Source: Paramicrobacterium agarici (lineage in GTDB: Bacteria > Actinomycetota > Actinomycetes > Actinomycetales > Microbacteriaceae). Taken from it: a DNA stretch of 64,000 nucleotides. A model generated the notes under the pieces. That model worked only from the letters and a program-made list of their open reading frames with translations, did no database searches and was not told the origin of the DNA. The stretch is from assembly GCF_002563955.1 (NCBI RefSeq), contig NZ_PDJE01000001.1, forward strand, positions 186,001-250,000. The letters are read 5' to 3'. A program made the position numbers and the translations under genes. Shown here one piece after another: positions 43,844-53,109 of this stretch; positions within the stretch are counted from its first letter, which is position 1; each line of letters begins with the position of its first letter.

Positions 43844-44899
43844 ATGACGTTGTTCAGCAAACGCTCCCGCTCTGGGCTCGCGCTCGTCGCGCTTGCCCTC
43901 GGCGTGTCGCTCACGGCCACGGCCTGCTCCGCCGGCGGCGGCGGATCCGAAGGCGGCGGTGACGGCGGAGGCGCCTCCTACGACATCGCATTTCTGCCCA
44001 AGAGCCTCGGCAACCCGTACTTCGAGGCATCGGATGCCGCGGGCAAGTCGGCGGTCGAGGGCTTCGGCGGCACGTTCAAAGAAGTGGGTCCGACGGAGGC
44101 GACCGCCGACGGTCAGGTGACCTACATCAACACGCTCACTCAGCAGAGCGTCGACGCCATCGTGCTCTCGGCAAACGACCCGAACGCACTCTGCGACGCC
44201 CTGGGCGAAGCACGCGACGCCGGGGTCGCCGTCGTCACATTCGACTCCGACGTCGACCCCGAGTGCCGCGACATCTACGTCTCGGCCTCGAACGCCGAAC
44301 TGATCGCCAAGAAGCAGGTCGACCTGATCGCCGAGCAGATCGGCGGCGAAGGGCAGATCGCGATTCTGTCGGCATCGGCGAACGCGACAAACCAGAACGC
44401 CTGGATCGCCGAGATGGAGACCTACCTCGACTCGGAGTACCCCGACATCGAGCTCGTCGACACCGTGTATGGCAACGACGACGACCAGACCTCGTTCGAC
44501 AAGACCGAGGCACTGCTCTCGACGTACCCCGACCTCAAGGGCATCATCTCGCCCACGACAGTCGGCATCGCCGCTGCGGCACGTTACCTGTCGACCTCGG
44601 ACTTCAAGGGCGAGGTGGCGCTGACCGGACTCGGCACGCCGAACGACATGCGTGAGTACGTCGAAAACGGCACAGTCACGTCGTTCGCGCTGTGGAACCC
44701 CGAGGACCTCGGCATTCTCGCGGCGTTCGCAGCGAAGGCCATGATCGACGGCGACATCACCGGCGAAGAAGGCGACACGTTCGAGGTTGAGGGTCTCAGC
44801 ACCGACAAGACCTCGTACGAAGTGGGCGCAGACGGCGTCGTCACCCTTGGCGACCCGTTCGTGTTCACCGCAGACAACATCGACGACTTCGACTTCTAG
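43844..44899 (+). CDS. Rhamnose ABC transporter substrate-binding lipoprotein (RhaS-like)
   Basis: A 351-aa lipoprotein with signal peptide and lipobox TATAC (Cys near residue 28), then a Gly-rich linker (SAGGGGSEGGGDGGG). The mature part is a Peripla_BP_4 domain: AFLPKSLGNPYFEASDAAGK, then ILSASANATNQNAWIAEME in the hinge/pocket. Such proteins bind L-rhamnose outside the membrane and present it to the permeases. It lies after the permease genes and is followed by a strong hairpin, which probably raises its transcript level over the catabolic genes. Confidence 0.88.
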   Translation: MTLFSKRSRSGLALVALALGVSLTATACSAGGGGSEGGGDGGGASYDIAFLPKSLGNPYFEASDAAGKSAVEGFGGTFKEVGPTEATADGQVTYINTLTQQSVDAIVLSANDPNALCDALGEARDAGVAVVTFDSDVDPECRDIYVSASNAELIAKKQVDLIAEQIGGEGQIAILSASANATNQNAWIAEMETYLDSEYPDIELVDTVYGNDDDQTSFDKTEALLSTYPDLKGIISPTTVGIAAAARYLSTSDFKGEVALTGLGTPNDMREYVENGTVTSFALWNPEDLGILAAFAAKAMIDGDITGEEGDTFEVEGLSTDKTSYEVGADGVVTLGDPFVFTADNIDDFDF

Positions 44900-44906
44900 T
44901 CGTCAC

Positions 44907-44938
44907 GATGCGCCGGCGGTCGCCGCCGCCGGCGCATC
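44907..44938 (+). terminator. Strong hairpin between transport and catabolic genes
   Basis: GATGCGCCGGCGG at 44907-44919 pairs perfectly with CCGCCGGCGCATC at 44926-44938 (13-bp stem, 6-nt loop), 8 nt after the binding-protein stop. With no T-run it probably gives partial read-through into the isomerase gene. Confidence 0.75.
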
Positions 44939-44969
44939 CCTCCCTCTCGTTCACACAAGGAGCTGAACA

Positions 44970-46136
44970 ATGTCAGATCGATTCGACGCGATTGTCGCCG
45001 AGCTCGCCAAGCAGAAGATCGAGCTGCCCTCGTGGGCGTTCGGAAACTCGGGCACGCGCTTCAAGGTCTTCGGAACGCCCGGCACTCCGCGCAGCGTCGA
45101 AGAGAAGATCGCGGATGCTGCCACGGTGCACCGCTATACCGGGCTCGCTCCCGCTGTCGCCCTGCACATTCCGTGGGACACCGTCGATGACTACAGCGCG
45201 CTGCGCGACTATGCCGCCGAGCAGGGTGTCGCCCTCGGCACGGTGAACTCCAACACCTTCCAGGACGACACGTATAAATTCGGCTCGCTCACGCACTCCG
45301 ACCCCGACGTGCGACAGCAGGCGATCGACCACCACTTCCGCTGCATCGACGTCATGAACGCCACCGGGTCGCGCGACCTCAAGATCTGGCTCGCCGACGG
45401 CACGAACTACCCCGGGCAGGGCGACATCCGCTCGCGGCAGGACTGGCTGCACGAATCGCTGCAGACCATCTACGACCGTCTGGGCGATGATCAGCGCATG
45501 GTGCTCGAGTACAAGTTCTTCGAGCCGGCGTTCTACCACACCGATGTTCCCGACTGGGGCACCTCCTACGCTCAAGTGAGCGCACTCGGCGACAAGGCGA
45601 TGGTGTGCCTCGACACCGGCCACCACGCACCGGGCACCAACATCGAGTTCATCGTGGCTCAGCTGCTGCGCCTCGGAAAGCTCGGCTCGTTCGACTTCAA
45701 CTCGCGGTTCTACGCCGATGACGATCTCATCGTGGGGGCCGCTGACCCGTTCCAGCTGTTCCGCATTCTCGTCGAGGTCGTGCGCGGCGGCGGCTATGCC
45801 AACCCCGACGTCGCATTCATGCTCGACCAGTGCCACAACGTCGAAGACAAGATCCCCGGGCAGATCCGCTCGGTGCTCAACGTGCAGGAGATGACGACGC
45901 GCGCGCTGCTTCTCGATCGCGAGGCACTCACCCGAGCACAGCACGAGCACGACGTGCTCGGGGCGAACGAGATCTTTATGGACGCGTTCTACACGGATGT
46001 GCGCGGCGACCTCGCCGAGTGGCGTGAGTCACGGGGACTGCCCGCCAACCCGATGGCCGCCTATGCGGCATCTGGACACCAGCAGCGCATTGAGAACGAG
46101 CGCGTCGGCGGCACGCAGGCGGGCTGGGGCGCGTAG
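44970..46136 (+). CDS. rhaI: L-rhamnose isomerase
   Basis: A 388-aa isomerase of the Pseudomonas/actinobacterial RhaI type, converting L-rhamnose to L-rhamnulose. Metal ligands expected for this xylose-isomerase-like TIM barrel are visible in LEYKFFEPAFYHTD (Glu), LDTGHHAPGTN (Asp, His) and FDFNSRFYADDDL (Asp). AAGGAG precedes the ATG. It is the first catabolic gene after the importer, in the same direction as the aldolase/dehydrogenase and kinase genes. Confidence 0.93.
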   Translation: MSDRFDAIVAELAKQKIELPSWAFGNSGTRFKVFGTPGTPRSVEEKIADAATVHRYTGLAPAVALHIPWDTVDDYSALRDYAAEQGVALGTVNSNTFQDDTYKFGSLTHSDPDVRQQAIDHHFRCIDVMNATGSRDLKIWLADGTNYPGQGDIRSRQDWLHESLQTIYDRLGDDQRMVLEYKFFEPAFYHTDVPDWGTSYAQVSALGDKAMVCLDTGHHAPGTNIEFIVAQLLRLGKLGSFDFNSRFYADDDLIVGAADPFQLFRILVEVVRGGGYANPDVAFMLDQCHNVEDKIPGQIRSVLNVQEMTTRALLLDREALTRAQHEHDVLGANEIFMDAFYTDVRGDLAEWRESRGLPANPMAAYAASGHQQRIENERVGGTQAGWGA

Positions 46137-46183
46137 GCCGCTGCTCCGCGCTCCCACGAACGCTACTCAGACACGGAGAGATA

Positions 46184-48220
46184 ATGACCAACCCCACCGT
46201 CAGCGCACTGATCGAACGCAGCAACCGCCTCGGCGCCGACCCCAAGAACACCAACTACGCCGGCGGCAATACGTCGGCGAAGGGCACGGAGACCGACCCG
46301 GTGACAGGTGACGATGTCGAGCTCATGTGGGTGAAGGGCTCAGGCGGAGACCTGGGAACACTGCAGGAGAAGGGCCTCGCTGTGCTGCGCGTCGACCGAC
46401 TGCGCGCCCTGCAGAACGTGTACCCCGGCGTCGATCGCGAAGACGAAATGGTCGCCGCGTTCGACTACACGCTCTTCGGCAAGGGCGGTGCCGCGCCTTC
46501 CATCGACACGGCGATGCACGGCCTTGTCGACGCGGCGCACGTGGACCACCTGCATCCCGACGCGGGCATCGCGATCGCGACGGCGGCAGACGGCGAGCGC
46601 CTCACCACCGAGATCTTCGGACGCCGGGTCGTGTGGGTGCCGTGGCGGCGCCCGGGGTTTCAGCTCGGCCTCGACATCGCGGCGATCAAAGCCGAGAACC
46701 CGGATGCTGTCGGCTGCATTCTCGGCGGGCACGGAATCACCGCCTGGGGCGGCACCTCTGACGAAGCTGAGAAGAACTCGCTGTGGATCATCGAGACCGC
46801 GGCGGCATACATCGCCGAGCACTCGAAGCCGGAGCCGTTCGGAACCGTCATTGCCGGTTACGAAACACTGCCTGAAAAGGAACGGCGCGCAAAGGCCGCT
46901 GCTCTCGCGCCGGCGCTGCGTGCCGTAGCATCCGCTGATCGCCCCATGGTGGGGCACTTCACCGACTCTGATGTCGTTCTCGATTTTCTCTCGCGCAGCG
47001 AGCACCCGCGCCTGGCCGCACTCGGCACCAGCTGCCCCGACCATTTTCTGCGCACGAAGGTGAAGCCGCTCGTCGTCGACCTGCCCGCCACCGCAACGAT
47101 CGACGAGGTGCTCGAGCGCCTGCCCGAACTGCATGAGCAGTACCGTGCCGATTACGTCGCCTACTACGAGCGGCATGCAACCGACGACTCCCCGGCGATG
47201 CGCGGTGCCGACCCGCTCATCATTCTTGTGCCCGGCGTCGGCATGTTCAGCTACGGCAAAGACAAGCAGACCGCGCGCGTTGCCGGCGAGTTCTACGTGA
47301 ACGCCATCAACGTCATGCGGGGTGCCGAGGGGCTGTCACACTACGCGCCGATCGATGAGGCCGAGAAGTTCCGTATCGAGTACTGGACGCTCGAAGAGGC
47401 GAAGCTGCAGCGCATGCCCAAGCCGAAGCCGCTCGCCACGCGCATCGCGCTCGTGACGGGCGCAGCATCGGGTATTGGCAAGGCGATCGCGAGGCGGCTC
47501 GCTGCCGAGGGCGCATGCGTCGCGATCGCGGACCTCGACATCGAGAAGGCGCGTGCCGCAGCCTCCGAAATCGGCAACGCCGACGTGGCCGTGGGGATCG
47601 CCGCCGACGTCTCGAACGAGCAGGCGGTGAAGGCGGCAATCGACGAGACGCTGCTCGCGTTCGGCGGGCTCGACATCGTCGTCAACAACGCCGGGCTGTC
47701 GCTGTCGAAGTCGCTGCTCGAGACGACCGAGCGCGACTGGGATCTGCAGCACGATGTCATGGCGAAGGGGTCGTTTCTCGTATCGAAGAATGCCGCGCGC
47801 GTGCTCATCGACCAGAAGCTCGGTGGCGACATCGTGTACATCTCGAGCAAGAACTCGGTTTTCGCCGGGCCGAACAACATCGCATACTCGGCGACGAAAG
47901 CCGACCAGGCGCATCAGGTGCGGCTGCTCGCTGCAGAACTGGGCGAGCACGGCATCAAGGTGAACGGCATCAATCCAGACGGCGTCGTTCGCGGTTCGGG
48001 CATCTTCGCCTCGGGATGGGGTGCGAATCGTGCCAAGACGTACGGCATTCCGGAGGAGGACCTCGGCAAGTTCTATGCCCAGCGCACGATTCTGAAGCGC
48101 GAGGTCGTGCCCGAGAACGTCGCCAACGCCGTGTTCGTGCTGTGCACGGCAGACCTCGACCACACGACAGGACTGCACATTCCGGTGGATGCGGGAGTGG
48201 CAGCGGCGTTCTTGCGATGA
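46184..48220 (+). CDS. Bifunctional rhamnulose-1-phosphate aldolase / short-chain dehydrogenase
   Basis: A 678-aa fusion. Residues 1-~410 form a class II aldolase domain with zinc-site motifs VDHLHPDAGIAIA and GGHGITAWGG; it splits rhamnulose 1-phosphate into dihydroxyacetone phosphate and L-lactaldehyde. Residues ~420-678 form an SDR domain with VTGAASGIGKAIARRLAAEG, NNAG in VVNNAGLSLSK and active-site YSATK; it oxidises lactaldehyde to lactate with NAD. The fusion (RhaEW/YuxG type) is known in Gram-positive rhamnose pathways. The kinase gene overlaps its stop (ATGA). Confidence 0.93.
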   Translation: MTNPTVSALIERSNRLGADPKNTNYAGGNTSAKGTETDPVTGDDVELMWVKGSGGDLGTLQEKGLAVLRVDRLRALQNVYPGVDREDEMVAAFDYTLFGKGGAAPSIDTAMHGLVDAAHVDHLHPDAGIAIATAADGERLTTEIFGRRVVWVPWRRPGFQLGLDIAAIKAENPDAVGCILGGHGITAWGGTSDEAEKNSLWIIETAAAYIAEHSKPEPFGTVIAGYETLPEKERRAKAAALAPALRAVASADRPMVGHFTDSDVVLDFLSRSEHPRLAALGTSCPDHFLRTKVKPLVVDLPATATIDEVLERLPELHEQYRADYVAYYERHATDDSPAMRGADPLIILVPGVGMFSYGKDKQTARVAGEFYVNAINVMRGAEGLSHYAPIDEAEKFRIEYWTLEEAKLQRMPKPKPLATRIALVTGAASGIGKAIARRLAAEGACVAIADLDIEKARAAASEIGNADVAVGIAADVSNEQAVKAAIDETLLAFGGLDIVVNNAGLSLSKSLLETTERDWDLQHDVMAKGSFLVSKNAARVLIDQKLGGDIVYISSKNSVFAGPNNIAYSATKADQAHQVRLLAAELGEHGIKVNGINPDGVVRGSGIFASGWGANRAKTYGIPEEDLGKFYAQRTILKREVVPENVANAVFVLCTADLDHTTGLHIPVDAGVAAAFLR

Positions 48221-49641
48221 GCACGACGACCGTCGCCGCTGTCGACATCGGAGCGTCGAGCGGACGCGTCATGCTCGGGCATGTCGGCCCGGGCGAACTG
48301 CGGCTCGAGCACGTTGCGCGGTTCCCGACAGGATCGGTTGTACTGCCCGACGGTCTGCACGTGAACGTCGTCGAGCTCTACCGCGCGGTGGTCGACGGGT
48401 TGAGAGAGGCGCGGCGGCGAGCGACAGCATCCGGTGGCCCTGACATCGCCTCGATCGGCATCGATGCGTGGGCGGTCGACTACGGTCTGCTGCGCGATGG
48501 CCGCCTGCTCGGGGTGCCGTACCACTACCGGGACAGCAGAACGGATGCTGCCGTGCGCAGCGTGCACCAGGCGGTGCCGTTCACCGAGCTCTATGCCGAG
48601 AACGGTCTGCAGTTTCTGCCGTTCAACACGCTCTACCAGCTCACCGCCGACAACACCGCCGGAATGCTCCACCTCGCCGATCAGGCGCTGCTCATTCCCG
48701 ATCTGCTCGCGTACTGGCTGACGGGAGAGCGCGTCGCCGAGGCGACGAACGCGTCGACAACGGGGCTGCTGCGCGTCGACGGCAGCGCGTGGAACACGTC
48801 ATTGATCGAGCGGCTCGGCCTGCCGGACAGCATCCTCCCGCCCCTCGTGCGGCCGGGCGAGACGATCGGTCGCATCACCGAGCAGAGCCCGACGGGTCTC
48901 GACGGCGCCACGGTCACAGCTGTCGGGTCGCACGACACTGCCTCCGCCGTGGTGGCTGTTCCCATGACCGAGCCCGATGCCGCATACATCAGCTGCGGCA
49001 CGTGGGGCCTTGTCGGCGTCGAACTTGAGCATCCGGTGCTCTCCGACGCCGCACGCGAGGCGAACTTCACGAACGAGGGCGGGGTCGACGGCCGCGTGCG
49101 CTTCTTGCACAACGTCATGGGGCTGTGGCTGCTGTCGGAGTCCGTGCGCGCGTGGGAGGCCGAATCTGGTGAGACGATCGAGCTGAATGGGCTGCTGGAT
49201 GCCGCGGGAGCGGTCACCGACCTTCAGCCGGTTTTCGACGCGAACGATCCGCGTTTCATGCCGCCGGGCGACATGCCGACACGCATTGCCGCGTGGCTGC
49301 GAGAGCACGATCTGCCGGTGCCGGAATCGCGAGCGGCCATGGTGCGGTGCATTGTTGAGAGTCTCGCTGATGCTTTCGCCGACGCCGTGCTGACCGCATC
49401 CGAACTGTCGGGCAAACCGGTCTCGGTCATTCACGTGGTCGGCGGCGGGTCGCAGAACGAGCTGCTCTGCCGGCTGACGGCACAGCGCGCTGGTCTTCCG
49501 GTGCTCGCGGGTCCTGTCGAGGCGACGGCCCTCGGCAATGTGCTCGTGCAGGCCCGCGCTCTCGGGGTGCTGCCCGGCAGCCTTGAGGCGCTGCGCGACC
49601 TCGTCGCCCGCACGACGAGACCGCGCCGCGACGACCCGTGA
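48217..49641 (+). CDS. rhaB: Rhamnulokinase
   Basis: A 474-aa FGGY-family sugar kinase. The phosphate-1 motif is AVDIGASSGRVMLG at the N-terminus, SIGIDAWAVDYGLL and ENGLQFLPFNTLYQL are rhamnulokinase signatures, SHDTASAVVAVP follows, and GGGSQNELLCRLTA is the adenosine motif. It phosphorylates L-rhamnulose to the 1-phosphate cleaved by the aldolase encoded just upstream, with which it is translationally coupled. It ends the rhamnose operon. No mutarotase gene (rhaM) is present. Confidence 0.94.
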   Translation: MSTTTVAAVDIGASSGRVMLGHVGPGELRLEHVARFPTGSVVLPDGLHVNVVELYRAVVDGLREARRRATASGGPDIASIGIDAWAVDYGLLRDGRLLGVPYHYRDSRTDAAVRSVHQAVPFTELYAENGLQFLPFNTLYQLTADNTAGMLHLADQALLIPDLLAYWLTGERVAEATNASTTGLLRVDGSAWNTSLIERLGLPDSILPPLVRPGETIGRITEQSPTGLDGATVTAVGSHDTASAVVAVPMTEPDAAYISCGTWGLVGVELEHPVLSDAAREANFTNEGGVDGRVRFLHNVMGLWLLSESVRAWEAESGETIELNGLLDAAGAVTDLQPVFDANDPRFMPPGDMPTRIAAWLREHDLPVPESRAAMVRCIVESLADAFADAVLTASELSGKPVSVIHVVGGGSQNELLCRLTAQRAGLPVLAGPVEATALGNVLVQARALGVLPGSLEALRDLVARTTRPRRDDP

Positions 49642-49725
49642 CCGGCGGGCGCAGCTCACAGACTCGTATGAGAATCCACTCATACTCCGTGCCGGGGTCT
49701 GCTTCGCGGGCGTATCGTGGGCCCT

Positions 49726-50352
49726 ATGAGAGCACAACGAACACCGATCACGGCGGCAGCGGCCGTTGCGGTGGCGCTGGGCCTGACACTTGCCGGGTGC
49801 ACGGCGTCGGACGACCCCCATCCCAACGACGACGGGCCGCCCGCACCGACCGCATCGCAGAGCTCCGGCGAGTCCACGACCGGCAGCGGCACTGAGCGGG
49901 GCGCTGCCCTCGCGACGACCGCGTTCGCTCTAGCATGGCGCGACGCCGTCGACACCGCCAAAGACGGATTCGAGGGCGAGCTCACCGAGATCGAGCTGGG
50001 CTGGGAAACGGATCGCTACGCCTACACCGTTGAACTCCTGTCTGGCGATCACGAGCACACAGCTGTCGTCGACGCCGAGACCGGCGAGATCGTGACGAAC
50101 AGCGGCGAGCCCGTCGAGAACGACGACGTGGCCGAGAAGAAGGCCGAGGTGATCGACTACGAGGGCCTCGTCCCGTTGGAAGAGGCGATGTCCACGGCAC
50201 TCGATGCGCAGTCGGGCACCGTCAGCGAGTTGAAGCTCGAGGGAACCCAGAACGGCGCGCAGTGGCAGTTCGACATCGACGCCGGCTCGGGCGAAGACTA
50301 TGAAGTAACCGTGGATGCCTACAGCGGCGACGTGATCACCACCGACGACTGA
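49726..50352 (+). CDS. PepSY-domain lipoprotein
   Basis: A 208-aa secreted lipoprotein. The start at the ATG at 49726 gives a clean signal with lipobox LAGC (ITAAAAVAVALGLTLAGC); a TATCGT -10 box lies 7 nt upstream. After a ~50-residue low-complexity linker (Pro, Ser, Thr) come two PepSY modules: residues ~70-125 (FEGELTEIELGWETDRYAYT) and ~140-205 (LKLEGTQNGAQWQFDIDAG). PepSY domains often inhibit proteases or sense wall stress; function here is unknown. It is separated from rhaB by 84 nt and has its own promoter. Confidence 0.83.
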   Translation: MRAQRTPITAAAAVAVALGLTLAGCTASDDPHPNDDGPPAPTASQSSGESTTGSGTERGAALATTAFALAWRDAVDTAKDGFEGELTEIELGWETDRYAYTVELLSGDHEHTAVVDAETGEIVTNSGEPVENDDVAEKKAEVIDYEGLVPLEEAMSTALDAQSGTVSELKLEGTQNGAQWQFDIDAGSGEDYEVTVDAYSGDVITTDD

Positions 50353-50386
50353 CGACCGTAGACGTGCGCGCCGGTAGGCTCGAAGC

Positions 50387-51310
50387 ATGTCTCAGCGCCT
50401 CGTCGTCAGCACCCCCGGTAACGCTCTTCGCACCATGGTCGGGGAGGTGCCCGAGGGCGTCGAGATGATTCGCTGGGACATGGACGGGCCCGCACCTGTG
50501 GACCACATAGACATTGCGGTGGGACCGTACATGGGCGGACCCGAGCCCCTTGCGCACCTTGAGACCGTGACGACGCAGCTCGTGCAGAGCCAGTCGATCG
50601 GGTACGACGGCGTCACGGGGTACCTTCCCTCGGGCCGGGTCTTCGCCAATGCAGCATCCGTACACGAGGCCTCGACGGCCGAGCTGGCCATGGCGCTCAT
50701 TCTCGCAGTCCAGCGCGGAATCCCCGACTTCGTACGCGCTTCGTCACAGGGCACCTGGGCGCCCGCACGCTACGCGAGCCTCGCCGACCGCCGCGTGCTC
50801 ATCGTCGGATACGGCGGCATCGGCGTCGCCCTCGAAGAACGTCTTGACGGTTTCGAAGCATCGGTGACGCGTGTGGCTCGCACGGCGCGCGACTCATCGG
50901 CTGGGCGCATTCACGGATTCGACGAGCTTCCGGCCCTGCTGCCCGACGCCGAGATCGTCGTTCTCGCGGTTCCGCTTAATGACGAGACGACATACATGGT
51001 GGATGCTGCGTTCCTCGCAGCCCTGCCCGATGACGCACTCGTGGTCAACGTCGCCCGAGGCGCCGTGATCGACACCGATGCGATGCTCGCCGAGGCCCGA
51101 ACCGGGCGCCTCCGCTTCGGCCTCGACGTGACCGACCCCGAGCCGCTCCCCGAGGGCCACGAGCTGTTCACGCTCGACAACGTTCTGATCTCGCCGCACG
51201 TGGGCGGCGCCTCCACTGCCATGCTGCCCCGCATGGCGAAGCTTCTGCGCCGGCAGATCGACCACGCACTCGCGGGAGAGAGCTTCGAGAACGTGGTCAT
51301 TCGGCCCTAG
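50387..51310 (+). CDS. D-isomer-specific 2-hydroxyacid dehydrogenase
   Basis: A 307-aa NAD(P)-dependent dehydrogenase. The dinucleotide-binding motif is VLIVGYGGIGVALEERL, and active-site features include NVARGAVIDTDAM (Arg), LDVTDPEPLPEGHELF (Glu) and ISPHVGGAS (His). It reduces a 2-oxoacid or oxidises a D-2-hydroxyacid; family members include glyoxylate reductases and phosphoglycerate dehydrogenases. No C-terminal ACT domain, so not a standard SerA. A TAGGCT -10 box ends 6 nt before the ATG, suggesting leaderless translation. Confidence 0.88.
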   Translation: MSQRLVVSTPGNALRTMVGEVPEGVEMIRWDMDGPAPVDHIDIAVGPYMGGPEPLAHLETVTTQLVQSQSIGYDGVTGYLPSGRVFANAASVHEASTAELAMALILAVQRGIPDFVRASSQGTWAPARYASLADRRVLIVGYGGIGVALEERLDGFEASVTRVARTARDSSAGRIHGFDELPALLPDAEIVVLAVPLNDETTYMVDAAFLAALPDDALVVNVARGAVIDTDAMLAEARTGRLRFGLDVTDPEPLPEGHELFTLDNVLISPHVGGASTAMLPRMAKLLRRQIDHALAGESFENVVIRP

Positions 51311-51344
51311 TTCGAAGATTTCTCAACTTTTTTGCTCGAAGCTC

Positions 51345-51372
51345 TTGCGGCCGGAGAGCGTATACCCATAGT
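51345..51372 (+). promoter_or_regulatory. Candidate promoter for the small-ORF transcript
   Basis: TTGCGG at 51345-51350, 16-bp spacer, CATAGT at 51367-51372, about 52 bp before the small ORF at 51424. It is a moderate match only. Confidence 0.4.
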
Positions 51373-51423
51373 CTGTAAAGCTGTCGTTCATCTGGAGCAA
51401 CGACATGCAGAGAGGAGGCGACA

Positions 51424-51513
51424 ATGATTATCGCAATGACCCGGAGTGACCAGGGTGCAGCAGGCTTTGTCCTCGGCGATCGTATGGCTCGTCTCTCTCA
51501 CGGGGCCGCATAA
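51424..51513 (+). CDS. 29-aa small ORF with strong ribosome-binding site
   Basis: An ATG-TAA frame encoding MIIAMTRSDQGAAGFVLGDR plus nine residues. AGGAGG at 51413-51418 lies five bases upstream, one of the best Shine-Dalgarno sequences in the window, and a promoter-like sequence precedes it. It has no clear membrane segment or similarity I recognise. It lies in a 436-bp gap between larger genes and 233 bp before another small unknown gene in the same direction, so it could be a free small protein or a leader peptide. Existence rests on the start signal alone. Confidence 0.45.
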   Translation: MIIAMTRSDQGAAGFVLGDRMARLSHGAA

Positions 51514-51585
51514 CGCTCAGCGCGCGACGCGCATCACCAGCGATCATTCCCCTTTACTGAGCACCTGACCACGGTGCCCTTCGCT

Positions 51586-51606
51586 CTGCGACTCCTGTAG
51601 TCGCAG
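51586..51606. other. Hairpin in the gap before the 51747 gene
   Basis: CTGCGACT at 51586-51593 pairs with AGTCGCAG at 51599-51606 across a 5-nt loop. It lies between the 29-aa ORF and the next gene and could end or regulate the first transcript. The rest of 51514-51746 shows nothing else I can name. Confidence 0.45.
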
Positions 51607-51746
51607 AACCGTCATGCCGGTCGGCCACCCCTTCGTGCGGGCCTTCCGACCGTCTTTCTCATCGCGACGTTCGTCGTGCCCTGGCGCATTCGTGCCGGGG
51701 ATCTTCAGCGTGCCCGCACGAGCTCCACCACAACACAAGGAACACA

Positions 51747-52007
51747 GTGAACACCACAACAGTGCAGTCCCCCGTCCACACGGCCGAAACCTCGCACCCG
51801 CCGAGACTCCGGCCCCCAACCGAATCGGAACCACCGCGGCGTGTGCGGCGCCAACGCCGCACGTCATGGGTCGCACGGCTCGTGGCCCGCCTGCGTCGGC
51901 CGCGCTCCGAAACCGACCCGTACACGGCGCACCAGAACGAGCTAGAGCGCGTCGAGCGCGAGGCCAAGCACGCTCGCGCTCTCGTGTACTTCGGCGGATT
52001 CCGATGA
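51747..52007 (+). CDS. Small basic protein, unknown function
   Basis: An 86-aa protein with a GTG start, AAGG six bases upstream. It is Pro-, Arg- and Thr-rich at first (RLRPPTESEPPRRVRRQRR), then has a short amphipathic basic helix (WVARLVARLRRP) and a charged C-terminal helix (ELERVEREAKHARALVYFGG). It has no signal peptide and no family I recognise. It is convergent with the zinc dehydrogenase gene. Codon third positions are GC-rich as in the neighbours, which supports it being real. Confidence 0.5.
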   Translation: MNTTTVQSPVHTAETSHPPRLRPPTESEPPRRVRRQRRTSWVARLVARLRRPRSETDPYTAHQNELERVEREAKHARALVYFGGFR

Positions 52008-52089
52008 CCGGATGCTGCGAGGCAGCGACCCGCGCGCTGCCTCGCCCCTCCGGCATCCACCCTCACGCACGCTGACCGTTGACACGCGA

Positions 52090-53094
52090 TCAATCCGGGA
52101 CGATCACCGTCTTGATGCCGCGTCCCTCGCGAATGTTCTCGAAGGCGCGCTGCCACTCGGCGATCCGAACACGTTCCGTGACAAGCGGGTCGAGCGCGAC
52201 AAGCCCTCCCTCGATGAGCGTCATGGCACGGCGCCACGATGCCGGTGTCGACGCGAAGCCGCTCGTCACCGTGATCTCTTTGTAGAGCACGGCATCAAAC
52301 GGCAGCGGCACGTCGCGACCGAAGATGCCGACCTGAACATAGCGGCCGGCGCGACGAACCGCCGAGAACGCGAGCGCAGCTCCTGGAGCACTCCCGGACG
52401 CCTCGAGCACGACGTCGAAGCTCTCAGCATCCGGAGCCTCCGTCGTCGTGCTGAAGCCGAGCTCGCGCGCGACGCGCAGCCGCTCGGCGTCTTTCGGTAA
52501 ACCGGCAAGCGTCACGACACCACCCTGAGCGCGGGCCACCTGCGCACTGAGCTGCCCCATGGCGCCGGGACCGACGACGAGCACGTCGTCACCTGGGGAG
52601 ATGACAGACGGGTCGCACAGGCAGTGCGCCACACACGCGAGCGGCTCAGCGAGTACGGCGCCGATTCCGGCATCCTGCCCCTTGTCTGCAGAGGGCACCG
52701 CGTGCAGATTTGCCACGGGCACGCAGACATACGGCGCAAAGCCGCCATTTTCGAACGAGCCGATCGAACGGCGATTCGGGCACAGGTTGATGCGACCATC
52801 GCGGCACGGGGCACAGCGTCCGCACGTGCTGAAGTACGTCTCGGTTGCGACACGCTGCGACACCCAATGCTCGTCTGCAGCGTCGCCGATGGCATCGACC
52901 TCGCCGAGAATCTCGTGCCCCATGACGACGGGCGCCTCGTAGCCGTACTCGTCGCGGGCGATGTGCAGATCGGTACCGCACACTCCCGTCGCGATCACGC
53001 GGATGCGCGCGAACCCGGCCTGCGGCTCGGGAACATCTGTCTCGCCGAGACCGACGCCGGCCTCGCCCGGCGCCGTCTTCATCACGGCGCTCAT
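52090..53094 (-). CDS. Zinc-binding medium-chain alcohol/polyol dehydrogenase
   Basis: A 334-aa MDR-family enzyme. The start MSAVMKTAPG at 53094 matches how related enzymes begin; an ATG at 53106 adds four residues. Catalytic zinc ligands are in GVCGTDLH (Cys) and MGHEILGE (His, Glu); the structural zinc site is CGRCAPCRDGRINLC. The NAD-binding motif reads VLVVGPGAMGQL. It oxidises a sugar alcohol or sugar acid, as threonine, sorbitol or idonate dehydrogenases do. It ends an operon after two permeases and a binding protein, so its substrate is probably what they import. Confidence 0.87.
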   Translation of the reverse strand: MSAVMKTAPGEAGVGLGETDVPEPQAGFARIRVIATGVCGTDLHIARDEYGYEAPVVMGHEILGEVDAIGDAADEHWVSQRVATETYFSTCGRCAPCRDGRINLCPNRRSIGSFENGGFAPYVCVPVANLHAVPSADKGQDAGIGAVLAEPLACVAHCLCDPSVISPGDDVLVVGPGAMGQLSAQVARAQGGVVTLAGLPKDAERLRVARELGFSTTTEAPDAESFDVVLEASGSAPGAALAFSAVRRAGRYVQVGIFGRDVPLPFDAVLYKEITVTSGFASTPASWRRAMTLIEGGLVALDPLVTERVRIAEWQRAFENIREGRGIKTVIVPD

Positions 53095-53109
53095 TCGCGA
53101 CAGCATCCG

